Below are positions 19,391-27,561 of a stretch of DNA of 64,000 nucleotides, in pieces. The notes beneath the pieces are model-generated. The model ran no database searches, was not told the origin of the DNA, and was given only the letters and a program-made list of their open reading frames with translations. The stretch comes from Marinomonas maritima (GTDB lineage Bacteria; Pseudomonadota; Gammaproteobacteria; Pseudomonadales; Marinomonadaceae): contig NZ_JAMZEG020000004.1 of the NCBI RefSeq assembly GCF_024435075.2, forward strand, positions 5,001 to 69,000, in the 5' to 3' direction. The stretch's first letter is position 1, and each line of letters begins with the position of its first letter. The position numbers and the translations under genes are program-made.

Positions 19391-20845
19391 ATGCTTACAG
19401 GATTAAAATCTCTGGTACGTAAAGCTACCTCTCTGTTTGCCTCACCACAGGCTCAGACTTACCCTATTATCATCCCTCGCAGCGATCACAGCTTATCTCG
19501 CCAAAATTTAAGCCCCAATGCCGTAAAAGTATTATATCGCCTAAACAAAGCTGGCTATGACGCTTACCTTGTCGGCGGCTGCGTTCGAGACCACCTCATC
19601 GGTATTGAACCAAAAGACTTTGATGTCGTAACCAACGCGACACCCGAAGAAGTTCACACCATTTTTTCTAACTCAAGACTCATTGGTCGTCGGTTCAAAT
19701 TGGTTCATGTGACCTTTGGCCGTGAAATTATTGAAGTCTCTACGTTTAGAGCAGGCGCATCGCAAGACGATGACAGCGAAAAGCAGCAGTCACAAGAATC
19801 TCTAAAAGGTAAAGACTCCGCGCGGTCTGCCCATGGCATTGTATTACGCGACAACGTGTACGGGAGTATTGAAGAAGACGCAGAACGCCGCGATTTCACT
19901 TTTAACGCACTGTATTACAATGTTCAAGATTTCAGTATTCACGATTACTGCGGTGGCCTAAAAGACATAGAAGACAAGCAAATCCGTATTATTGGTGACG
20001 CTCGTCAGCGCTATCAAGAAGATCCTGTGCGTATGTTGCGTGCAATTCGCTTCGCCGGAAAGCTCGGTTTTGAACTTGAAGCGAAAACAGCGGCACCGAT
20101 CAAAGAAATGGCGCACCTGCTAGACCATATTCCGCCAGCGCGCCTTTTCGAAGAAGTTTTAAAACTCATGGGCAGCGGCAACGGTATCCAAACCTTTGCT
20201 TTGCTCCGCCAATATGGTCTATTTCGTTACTTATTTCCCGACACTGACGCTTTACTTAAAAGCGGCTGGAAACGCGATGATATTGATCCAGAAGCCTTTA
20301 TCCTTCAAGGCCTAAAAAACACAGACGATCGCATCCAAAGCGGAAAAACGACAGCACCTTACTTTTTATACGCTGTACTACTGTGGCCAAGCGTCGCGCT
20401 TCGTCATGAGGAGTTTCAAGCGCAAGGTATGCCTGCGACACCCGCACTGCACCAAGCTGCAAATATGGTATTAGACAATCAAGTCGCATCGACCGCCATT
20501 CCACGACGATTTTCAACACCAATGCGTGAAATCTGGGATATGCAGTACCGACTACCAAAACGCTACGGTAAACGCGCATTTCTATTGCTTGAACATCCTC
20601 GCTTTCGCGCGGGTTTCGACTTTTTACTAATTCGTGAACTAAGCGGAACCAACTTAGATGGACTGGGCGATTGGTGGGAGAAATTCCAGCATGGCACAGA
20701 AAGCCAGCAAAGAGATCTGATTAAGAGCATAGACTCGTTCACTAAAGACAGCGAAGGCCCAAAAAAACGCCGCCCACGGCGCCGCAGAAAAAGTAATGGC
20801 AATAGCACAAGTGCAAGTGCGCCAAGCGAAACATCTGACGAATAA
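19391..20845 (+). CDS. pcnB: Poly(A) polymerase I
   Basis: A class II nucleotidyltransferase that adds 3' poly(A) tails to RNA and promotes its decay. The 484-residue protein has the signature VGGCVRDHLIGIEPKDFDVV (GGxVRD, then the catalytic DxD), the RRFKLVHVTFG and ERRDFTFNALYY motifs, and the RNA-binding EDPVRMLRAIRFA helix. It ends in a strongly basic tail (KKRRPRRRRK). It heads the conserved pcnB-folK-panB-panC block; folK begins 11 bp downstream. The Shine-Dalgarno for ATG 19391 is weak. Confidence 0.95.
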   Translation: MLTGLKSLVRKATSLFASPQAQTYPIIIPRSDHSLSRQNLSPNAVKVLYRLNKAGYDAYLVGGCVRDHLIGIEPKDFDVVTNATPEEVHTIFSNSRLIGRRFKLVHVTFGREIIEVSTFRAGASQDDDSEKQQSQESLKGKDSARSAHGIVLRDNVYGSIEEDAERRDFTFNALYYNVQDFSIHDYCGGLKDIEDKQIRIIGDARQRYQEDPVRMLRAIRFAGKLGFELEAKTAAPIKEMAHLLDHIPPARLFEEVLKLMGSGNGIQTFALLRQYGLFRYLFPDTDALLKSGWKRDDIDPEAFILQGLKNTDDRIQSGKTTAPYFLYAVLLWPSVALRHEEFQAQGMPATPALHQAANMVLDNQVASTAIPRRFSTPMREIWDMQYRLPKRYGKRAFLLLEHPRFRAGFDFLLIRELSGTNLDGLGDWWEKFQHGTESQQRDLIKSIDSFTKDSEGPKKRRPRRRRKSNGNSTSASAPSETSDE

Positions 20846-20856
20846 GAGGATGCGCT

Positions 20857-21342
20857 GTGATACAAGCTTATATCGGCCTCGGCAGCAATCTTGACAACCC
20901 AATGGCGCAACTTGATCGCGCCATTGAAACCCTAAAAAAGCACGATCGCTTAAACGCTTTGCGTGTTTCTTCTATTTACGGCAGCAAGCCCGTTGGTCCT
21001 CAAGATCAACCAGACTACATTAATGCCGTCGCATCATTCGAAACCGACCTAACCCCTATTGCTCTACTAGACATATTACAAAGCATAGAACAGGCCCAAC
21101 GCCGAGTAAGAGAACGACATTGGGGGCCACGCACACTTGATTTAGATCTGTTATTGTACGGGTCAGAAAAAATACAATTACCTCGACTAACGGTACCGCA
21201 TACCCACATGCTAGAAAGAGGGTTTGTCATCAAACCACTCAACGACCTTGCCCCTAAGATGCGCTTAGAAAATGGCAAAACCGTTACCGAGCAGTTACAC
21301 CAACTTGATACCAGCGATTTGGTTCTTATCAAAGAAGAATAA
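20857..21342 (+). CDS. folK: 2-Amino-4-hydroxy-6-hydroxymethyldihydropteridine pyrophosphokinase
   Basis: HPPK transfers pyrophosphate from ATP to hydroxymethyl-dihydropterin in folate synthesis. The 161-residue protein shows IGLGSNLDNP at the N-terminus, the YINAVASFET pterin region and the ATP/Mg signature RHWGPRTLDLDLLLYG. It starts with GTG at 20857 after an AAGAGGA site. panB follows 3 bp after the stop, so pcnB-folK-panB-panC is probably one transcript. Confidence 0.95.
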   Translation: MIQAYIGLGSNLDNPMAQLDRAIETLKKHDRLNALRVSSIYGSKPVGPQDQPDYINAVASFETDLTPIALLDILQSIEQAQRRVRERHWGPRTLDLDLLLYGSEKIQLPRLTVPHTHMLERGFVIKPLNDLAPKMRLENGKTVTEQLHQLDTSDLVLIKEE

Positions 21343-21345
21343 ACT

Positions 21346-22173
21346 ATGTATTCAGATAACTCACAAAGAAAGCTTACCAAGCCAGTTACTTTATCTACCC
21401 TCAAAAAAATGAAAATTGATAAAGAAAAAATCACTTGCCTCACATCCTATGACGCGTCATTCACCAATGTCATGAATGTCGCTGGCGTTGAAACCATTCT
21501 GGTTGGTGATTCTTTAGGCATGGTCATACAAGGCCAAGACAGCACGCTTCCCGTCTCTATTGAAGACATGTGCTATCACACAGCGGCCGTAAAGCGAGGC
21601 AACACCAACGCCTTCATCCTCGCCGACATGTCATTCATGAGTTACAGCAAACCTGAGCAAGCACTCGATAACGCGGCAAAGCTCATGCAAGCCGGTGCAA
21701 GCATGGTCAAACTAGAAGGCGGCAGTTGGCTTGCCGACACGATTAGATTACTAAGCCAGCGCGGCATTCCAGTGTGCGCCCACTTAGGACTAACTCCTCA
21801 GTCTGTGCATAAATTTGGCGGTTATAAAGTCCAAGGCAAAAGCCAAGAAGCCGCTGATTTATTATTGAAAGAATCTCTTGAACTGGTTGAAGCAGGCGCC
21901 GACATCTTGCTTTACGAATGTATTCCAACCGAACTGGGTAAAATACTAACCGACGCCGTTCCTGTGCCGACCATAGGCATAGGCGCTGGACACCACACTG
22001 ACGGCCAAGTCTTGGTAATGCACGACATGCTCGGCATTAACTTAGGCCACACACCAAAATTCGTCAAAAATTTCTTAACCGATGGTCGCAATGTCACAGA
22101 AGCCTTTGAGGCCTATGTAAAAGAAGTCAAAGACGCGACATTCCCAGGACCAGAGCACGGATTCAAACAATGA
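21346..22173 (+). CDS. panB: 3-Methyl-2-oxobutanoate hydroxymethyltransferase
   Basis: The first enzyme of pantothenate synthesis: ketoisovalerate plus methylene-THF to ketopantoate. The 275-residue TIM-barrel protein has CLTSYDASF, VGDSLGMVIQGQDSTLPV (metal Asp), MVKLEGG and VPTIGIGAGHHTDGQVLV. It overlaps panC by 4 bp, consistent with translational coupling. The N-terminal extension before MKIDKEKIT is about 23 residues, slightly longer than usual. Confidence 0.96.
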   Translation: MYSDNSQRKLTKPVTLSTLKKMKIDKEKITCLTSYDASFTNVMNVAGVETILVGDSLGMVIQGQDSTLPVSIEDMCYHTAAVKRGNTNAFILADMSFMSYSKPEQALDNAAKLMQAGASMVKLEGGSWLADTIRLLSQRGIPVCAHLGLTPQSVHKFGGYKVQGKSQEAADLLLKESLELVEAGADILLYECIPTELGKILTDAVPVPTIGIGAGHHTDGQVLVMHDMLGINLGHTPKFVKNFLTDGRNVTEAFEAYVKEVKDATFPGPEHGFKQ

Positions 22174-23021
22174 AAACTTTTCACACCATCGCCGAACTTC
22201 GTGCTGCGCTAAAAATAGAGCGACTACAAGACAAAAGTATTATTTTTGTGCCAACCATGGGCAACTTGCATGACGGACACATGTCACTGATTCGCCGCGC
22301 CACCGAAGAAGGCGACGTGATCGTTTCCTCGATCTTTGTTAACCCAATGCAGTTCTCTGCAAACGAAGATTTAGAACGCTACCCAAAAACGCTTGAAGAA
22401 GACAAACGCGTCTTACAAGCAAATGGCTGTCATTATCTATTTGCACCCGATGCCCTAGAAATGTACCCAGATGGCAAACGCAGCCAAACTCAAATTGAAG
22501 TCATCGGCCTATCCGATATCCTTTGTGGCGCATCACGCCCAGGGCATTTTGTTGGCGTCTCTACCGTAGTGACTAAATTGTTTAACATTGTTCAGCCAGA
22601 CTGTGCCATATTCGGCAACAAAGACTTTCAGCAATTAAAAGTCATTGAGGACATGGTTCGAGATCTAAGCTCTAACGTACGAGTGATCGGCATCGACACC
22701 GCGCGCAATGACGACGGCCTGGCGATGAGTTCACGTAATGGCTATTTAACCGAAGAAGAAAGGCACATCGCACCGACGATGTACCAAACCTTGTTATGGG
22801 CGAAAGAAGCCCTCATAACAAACAGTGCGAGTCACGAGGACATCCGCGAACAAGCTCTACAGAAGCTTGAAGCGGCTGGATTCCGTCGTGATTATTTCGA
22901 AATCCGCGCACAAGATAATTTGCAAACACCGTCAGAGGAAGAGAAAAGCCTAGTCATTTTGGCTGCGGCATACCTAGGCAGCGCACGCTTGATCGATAAC
23001 TTGCGTGTAGAACTTGCCTAA
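22170..23021 (+). CDS. panC: Pantothenate synthetase
   Basis: ATP-dependent condensation of pantoate with beta-alanine. The 283-residue protein has the nucleotidyltransferase HxGH motif in TMGNLHDGHMSLIRRA, the FVNPMQF pantoate site and MSSRNGYL near the KMSKS position. It overlaps panB by 4 bp. Its substrate beta-alanine is also the product of the pyrimidine breakdown genes at 49-53.5 kb in this window, a possible metabolic link. No panD is seen here. Confidence 0.96.
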   Translation: MKTFHTIAELRAALKIERLQDKSIIFVPTMGNLHDGHMSLIRRATEEGDVIVSSIFVNPMQFSANEDLERYPKTLEEDKRVLQANGCHYLFAPDALEMYPDGKRSQTQIEVIGLSDILCGASRPGHFVGVSTVVTKLFNIVQPDCAIFGNKDFQQLKVIEDMVRDLSSNVRVIGIDTARNDDGLAMSSRNGYLTEEERHIAPTMYQTLLWAKEALITNSASHEDIREQALQKLEAAGFRRDYFEIRAQDNLQTPSEEEKSLVILAAAYLGSARLIDNLRVELA

Positions 23022-23048
23022 TTCACCTTAAGACCGAGGGAGATTGTA

Positions 23049-24695
23049 ATGCGCTCACCCACAGAATTAACCACTTGGAAAAAGCTGGCCGACCATCAAC
23101 AAGAAATGAACTCTATTGAGATGAAATCCTTGTTTGAAGCGGACCCAAAACGTGCCGAGAAATACACCACTCACGCGGCAGGCTGGACTCTTGATTACGC
23201 CAAAAACCGCGCCAACGAAAAAACCCTGTCCCTACTCACAGACCTCGTGAAAGAAGCAGGACTAGAAGATACCATCAAAGGCATGTTCAGCGGCGCGCAC
23301 ATCAACAACACAGAAGACCGCTCTGTCTTGCACATCGCCCTTCGCGCTAGCCAAGCTCAAGAATCGCTCATGGTGGATGGTGTTAACGTCTTAGAAGAAG
23401 TTCGTGCCACACTAAAACAAATGGAAAAATTTGTTGCCCAACTGCACAGTGGCGAATGGAAAGGCCATACCGGAAAAACCATTACGGATGTAGTTTCTAT
23501 CGGCATTGGCGGCTCTTACCTTGGGCCAAAAGTGGTTGCAGAGGCTCTGACACCGTACAAAAAAGACGACATCAAAGTACATTTTGTGGCGAACATCGAT
23601 GGTTCTGATATTACCGGCAAGCTAAAACAGTTGAACCCAGAAACCACCGTTTTTGTTATCTCATCGAAAACCTTCGGCACATTAGAAACCTTATCTAACG
23701 CCAACGCAGCACGTGATTGGTTCCTAAGCCACGGCGGTTCTGAAGCGTCAGTAAGCAAACACTTCGCGGCTGTTAGCTCGAACGTCAAAAAAGCCGTTGC
23801 CTTTGGTATGGCGAAAGAAAACATCTTCCCAATGTGGGATTGGGTTGGTGGACGCTACTCTCTTTGGTCAGCGATTGGCTTACCAGTAGCCATTGCCGTT
23901 GGCATGGACAACTTCTACGAATTGCTAGACGGCGCTCACCAAATGGATGAGCATTTTCGCACTGCACCATTCGAAGAAAACCTCCCTGTCATCATGGGCG
24001 CACTTGGCGTGTGGTACATCAACTTCCACAATGCACAAACTCACGCTTTGATTCCTTACGATCATTACCTACGCGCCATGCCAGCTCACATTCAGCAGCT
24101 TGATATGGAAAGTAACGGTAAAGCGAATCTATTGAATGGTGACGGCGTAGAAACCGACACAGGCCCAATCATCTGGGGCGGCGCTGGCACCAACGGCCAA
24201 CACGCTTACCACCAGTTATTGCATCAAGGCACACGCCTTGTGCCTGTGGACTTTATCGCACCATTGGCGTCTCACAACCCAATTGGCGAGCACCACACAC
24301 AACTGTTTGCTAACTGCCTAAGCCAATCACAAGCCTTGATGGTCGGTAAAACCCTTGAGCAAGCAGAGCAAGAACTTCGCGATGCAGGCGCAACCACTGA
24401 TCAAGTCGCCAAAATTGCACCGCACAAAGTGATCAAGGGCAACCGCCCCAGCAACACCCTACTGACCGACAAAATGACACCCGCCACAGTGGGTGCATTG
24501 ATCGCCCTATACGAGCACCGTACGTTTGTACAAGGCACGATTTGGGGCATCAACTCATTCGACCAATGGGGCGTAGAACTAGGCAAAGTATTGGGCACCG
24601 ACATCTTCAACCGCCTTGTTAGTGACAGCGACAACAGCGCACTGGATGCTTCTACCCAAGCACTGATCAAAGCGTTCAAGAAAGCACAGGCTTAA
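23049..24695 (+). CDS. pgi: Glucose-6-phosphate isomerase
   Basis: Interconverts glucose-6-phosphate and fructose-6-phosphate in the cytosol. The 548-residue protein has normal family length and both classical signatures, DWVGGRYSLWSAIGLP and GINSFDQWGVELGK, plus SIGIGGSYLGPK and the catalytic Glu region IWGGAGTNGQHAYHQLLHQG. It follows panC by 27 bp with a GAGGGAG site and may be cotranscribed. A strong terminator follows. Confidence 0.97.
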   Translation: MRSPTELTTWKKLADHQQEMNSIEMKSLFEADPKRAEKYTTHAAGWTLDYAKNRANEKTLSLLTDLVKEAGLEDTIKGMFSGAHINNTEDRSVLHIALRASQAQESLMVDGVNVLEEVRATLKQMEKFVAQLHSGEWKGHTGKTITDVVSIGIGGSYLGPKVVAEALTPYKKDDIKVHFVANIDGSDITGKLKQLNPETTVFVISSKTFGTLETLSNANAARDWFLSHGGSEASVSKHFAAVSSNVKKAVAFGMAKENIFPMWDWVGGRYSLWSAIGLPVAIAVGMDNFYELLDGAHQMDEHFRTAPFEENLPVIMGALGVWYINFHNAQTHALIPYDHYLRAMPAHIQQLDMESNGKANLLNGDGVETDTGPIIWGGAGTNGQHAYHQLLHQGTRLVPVDFIAPLASHNPIGEHHTQLFANCLSQSQALMVGKTLEQAEQELRDAGATTDQVAKIAPHKVIKGNRPSNTLLTDKMTPATVGALIALYEHRTFVQGTIWGINSFDQWGVELGKVLGTDIFNRLVSDSDNSALDASTQALIKAFKKAQA

Positions 24696-24730
24696 CTTAC
24701 GAAGCTTATTTTTTCATACAGCGCCACTAA

Positions 24731-24758
24731 AAACACCAGCCTCGGCTGGTGTTTTTGC
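24731..24758 (+). terminator. Rho-independent terminator of pgi
   Basis: AAACACCAGC (24731-24740) pairs perfectly with GCTGGTGTTT (24745-24754) around a CTCG tetraloop and runs into TTTTT. Confidence 0.9.
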
Positions 24759-24768
24759 TTTCTCTGTT

Positions 24769-24919
24769 CCCTCCCCTTCTCTCTTCAAGGGGAGGGTTAG
24801 GGAGGGGTGCTCTTTTAGGCCGCGACGCCATCCCAACACAAACTTAATCACATGACACCAAGCCAAGCAGCGTTTCTCTTCGAAACTACCGCCTACCTCA
24901 TCGAAACGCCGCTTGGCTT
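24769..24919 (-). repeat. Composite intergenic repeat, copy A
   Basis: Two linked hairpins. One is C/G-rich: CCCTCCCCTT (24769-24778) with AAGGGGAGGG (24787-24796). The other has 17-base arms (24860-24876 and 24903-24919, one mismatch) around a 26-base loop. On the minus strand the loop core reads GAGGTAGGCGGTAGTTTCGA, close to the loop of copy C at 53.6 kb. The element lies between the convergent pgi and RES genes. Confidence 0.75.
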
Positions 24920-24978
24920 TTTAAAAAACCCAATTTACAACTATTAAACTTAAAAGAGACAAAACCAAAAAATTCATA

Positions 24979-25752
24979 TCAGTGATTTCTTCTAACTTTA
25001 TTTATTCTTTGCTCTATTTTCCAAACATCAACACTTTTGCATTCCGCAGAGCTTAAATCATATAAACAAATATTTTTATCCTGATGTTTAGGATCTATTT
25101 TATGATCCTTAACATTGGATTCAGAGCCCTGAAATTGGCTATTATAGATAATTCCATCAACTCCTTTTTCAAAATGAAAGTACTCTGAGATAATTTGAAT
25201 GGGTATATAGCTCCGCCCTCTATTGTGTTGATTATCTAACGGACGACTTAAAATACTTCCTAATGTTGCTAATGCATCATCTTCTTTACTTCTAAAAAAA
25301 TAATGGGAAGCCCCTACGCTTTTAGTTAGGTCAATAACTTTCACCTCTCTACTCAGCTCAAACTCACCAACAGAAACAGGAGCCAAAGTATCAGACCTCG
25401 CTTCTGAGATAGCGATCTCAGGTGAAAAGGCCAAATATAAAACATTTGTATTATACGAGTTAAACCTACCTTCTGACCTTATATTAGAAACGGGCTTCAT
25501 ATTTTCATTCGTATAAGGAGTTGAAATATACGTATTTTTAATTACATCAAAAACATGTGATCTCGCTCGATATAGAGGAAAACCTTTTTCGAATGAGAAC
25601 ATGTTGTCTGATCCAGACTCGATATATGCATATAAATCTTCTAAAAAAGTAAGAGTTTCATCAGAGAAAAAATGCCTGCGCTCCTCACAAACCTCTTTTG
25701 TAAATTGCTCATACCTTTTATCAAAATTGTCAGAAAACTCCGGTCGGTTCAT
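24979..25752 (-). CDS. RES-domain protein (putative NAD+-consuming toxin)
   Basis: A protein of about 257 residues with a RES-type core. It has LYRAR, then GRFNSYNTNVLYLAFSPEIA with a following SEAR, then SRPLDNQHNRGRSYIPIQ and DGIIYNSQ. These fit the Arg, Glu and Ser positions of RES domains, several of which degrade NAD+ as toxins of Xre-RES systems. No Xre/DUF2384 antitoxin is adjacent; instead a fic gene ends 38 bp upstream on the same strand. AAGGAG seven bases before ATG 25752 sets the start. The gene is visibly more AT-rich than its neighbours, suggesting transfer. Toxicity is inferred from the family only. Confidence 0.72.
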   Translation of the reverse strand: MNRPEFSDNFDKRYEQFTKEVCEERRHFFSDETLTFLEDLYAYIESGSDNMFSFEKGFPLYRARSHVFDVIKNTYISTPYTNENMKPVSNIRSEGRFNSYNTNVLYLAFSPEIAISEARSDTLAPVSVGEFELSREVKVIDLTKSVGASHYFFRSKEDDALATLGSILSRPLDNQHNRGRSYIPIQIISEYFHFEKGVDGIIYNSQFQGSESNVKDHKIDPKHQDKNICLYDLSSAECKSVDVWKIEQRINKVRRNH

Positions 25753-25789
25753 TCTCAAACTCCTTTAAGCATTAGTGGCATAGTATAAT

Positions 25790-26926
25790 CTAAAGCCTCA
25801 CCCCATACCTCGCATTCCTGCCGCCGCCTTCCAAGCGGCACAAGCACTCTTTTTCAACTAAATCACCTAGGTCTCGGGTTGCGGTGGCTTTGGAGCTGCT
25901 GGTAATGCTGATGTATTTTTTAGCGCTGAGCCCACCTTCGAAGCCATCTGATCCGGCATTAAAGAGTTTGTTAAGCACTTTCTTTTGGCGTTCGTTCAGT
26001 TCGGTGTGTTGATGCTTTTCCCAGAATTTGGCTTTTTTTAATACAAAGTCGACTTTCTGAGCAGCATCTTGCTGCGCCAACAGAACCGAGTCGACGAACC
26101 ATTTTAACCAGTCGGTGATATCTAAATTGAGTTGGCTGGCTTTGTTCAGTCCGTTGTAATAGGCGTTTTTGTCTTTCTCGATTATCGTCGACAAACTGAG
26201 TAATGGTGGTCGGTTGAGGTCTTGAGCCAATGCCATTTCGGCAATCGCTCGCCCTACTCGACCGTTGCCATCATCAAATGGGTGGATGGTTTCAAACCAC
26301 AAATGCGCGATAGCCGAGCGAACAGGGCCAGCAAGAACGATATCTCGCTCTGCTTTTAATGGATTAGAGCGGTTAAACCAATCGATAAATCGGTTTATTT
26401 CTGCATCGACTTGATACGCTGGCGGTGCTTCGTAATGCACTTTTTCATAGCCAATTGGGCCTGAGACAATTTGCATAGGCTCTTCGGAGTCTCGCCATTG
26501 ACCGACTTTAAGGTTACGTGGAAGCAGGTTACTTTTTTGCTGTGGAAGAACCAGTTGATGCCAATGAAATAAGGTGGCTTTTGTGAGTTCGCTAGCAAAG
26601 CTATTTCGTACATCGACCATCAAGGCCGCCACGCCTTCCGCTCGCGGATCAGTGATTTGTGTTGGTGGATTACTCAAACCTAGAAAATTTTTGATGGAAG
26701 AACGCACGTCTTCACGATCCAATCGCTCGCCTTCTATCTGGCTGGTGTTAATGGCTTCGCTCACCATAAGGTCGATATAAGCATCGTACTGCAACGTATC
26801 TTCAAGTTGGCTCATTCCACCAGACAAACGACCAGCTTCTAACGCGTACTGATACAAAGCGTCTTTGCACTGCGTTTCGTCAAAGATGAAGTTTGGCCAA
26901 TCAGGGTGTTGCCAGCTGTATTTCAT
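25790..26926 (-). CDS. Fic-domain protein with N-terminal DUF4172-like region and C-terminal winged helix
   Basis: A 378-residue Fic protein. The canonical motif HPFDDGNGRVGR (215-226) predicts AMP transfer from ATP to a hydroxyl group on a target. The N-terminal segment TSQIEG (61-66) fits the inhibitory [S/T]xxxE[G/N] helix, so the enzyme is probably self-restrained. The C-terminal 80 residues (LNERQKKVLNKLF, AKKYISITSSSKATATRDLGDL) look like a winged helix-turn-helix, suggesting it binds DNA, perhaps its own promoter where three copies of a 12-bp site lie. It precedes the RES gene in the same orientation. Confidence 0.88.
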   Translation of the reverse strand: MKYSWQHPDWPNFIFDETQCKDALYQYALEAGRLSGGMSQLEDTLQYDAYIDLMVSEAINTSQIEGERLDREDVRSSIKNFLGLSNPPTQITDPRAEGVAALMVDVRNSFASELTKATLFHWHQLVLPQQKSNLLPRNLKVGQWRDSEEPMQIVSGPIGYEKVHYEAPPAYQVDAEINRFIDWFNRSNPLKAERDIVLAGPVRSAIAHLWFETIHPFDDGNGRVGRAIAEMALAQDLNRPPLLSLSTIIEKDKNAYYNGLNKASQLNLDITDWLKWFVDSVLLAQQDAAQKVDFVLKKAKFWEKHQHTELNERQKKVLNKLFNAGSDGFEGGLSAKKYISITSSSKATATRDLGDLVEKECLCRLEGGGRNARYGVRL

Positions 26927-26947
26927 AGTATGAGCCAGTTAAGTGAA

Positions 26948-27004
26948 TTATTCGGCTCAGAATAACACTATTTTATGAGCCGAATAAACAATTTATTCGG
27001 CTCA
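26948..27004. promoter_or_regulatory. Three-copy 12-bp operator upstream of fic
   Basis: TTATTCGGCTCA occurs at 26948-26959 and 26993-27004, and its exact reverse complement at 26976-26987. A partial TGAGCC lies at 26931. The second and third copies form a 12-bp perfect inverted repeat with a 5-bp centre. The cluster spans the fic promoter region, 22-78 bp before its ATG, and is not followed by a T-run, so it reads as a repressor site rather than a terminator. Confidence 0.78.
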
Positions 27005-27031
27005 TGCTTTTAATCCACATTTCTCAGACAC

Positions 27032-27066
27032 AAAAAAGCCACGATGCTTTCACATCGTGGCTTTTA
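27032..27066 (-). terminator. Rho-independent terminator of the carA-carB-greA operon
   Basis: GCCACGATG (27038-27046) pairs with CATCGTGGC (27053-27061). On the minus strand the stem is followed by TTTTTTG. It lies about 20 bp past the greA stop. Confidence 0.88.
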
Positions 27067-27084
27067 GAAGAAACCCAATATCAA

Positions 27085-27561
27085 TTAAAGATATTGTACT
27101 TTCTCGATTTCATACGTCGCTTCGCCGCTGGGGATTTTGACAACGACTTCGTCGCCTTCTTCTTTCCCAATAATGGCTTTCGCGATCGGTGAAGCGTAAG
27201 AAATTTTCTTAATTTTCACATCCGCTTCATCGTCACCGACTATTTGGTACGTTACCGTATCTTCAGTATCAACATTAAAAAGTGTGACTGTGGTGCCAAA
27301 AATCACTTTAGACGATGCGGGCACCGATTTCACATCAATAACTTGTGAATCAGACAGCTTGCCTTCGATCTCTTTAATACGACCTTCAGCAAAGCTCTGC
27401 TCTTCACGAGCGGCATGATATTCTGCGTTTTCTTTTAAGTCGCCATGTTCACGAGCGGTTGCAATGTCTGCAATCACGCGAGGACGAACTACAGTTTTCA
27501 GGTGGTTTAGCTCGACTCTAAGACGCGCCTCACCCTCTACTGTCATTGGTACTTTTTTCAT
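27085..27561 (-). CDS. greA: Transcription elongation factor GreA
   Basis: Rescues backtracked RNA polymerase by stimulating cleavage of the nascent transcript. The 158-residue protein has the N-terminal coiled coil with acidic tip residues (ENAEYHAAREEQSF) and the C-terminal FKBP-like domain (SYASPIAKAIIGKEEGDEVVVKIP). Length is normal. It abuts carB within one base, so carA-carB-greA is one operon, as in Pseudomonas. Confidence 0.96.
   Translation of the reverse strand: MKKVPMTVEGEARLRVELNHLKTVVRPRVIADIATAREHGDLKENAEYHAAREEQSFAEGRIKEIEGKLSDSQVIDVKSVPASSKVIFGTTVTLFNVDTEDTVTYQIVGDDEADVKIKKISYASPIAKAIIGKEEGDEVVVKIPSGEATYEIEKVQYL

Noticed and set aside
26948..27004. Inverted TTATTCGGCTCA repeats as a terminator
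   Set aside because: There is no T-run on either strand, a third copy is present, and greA has its own clear terminator at 27032-27066.
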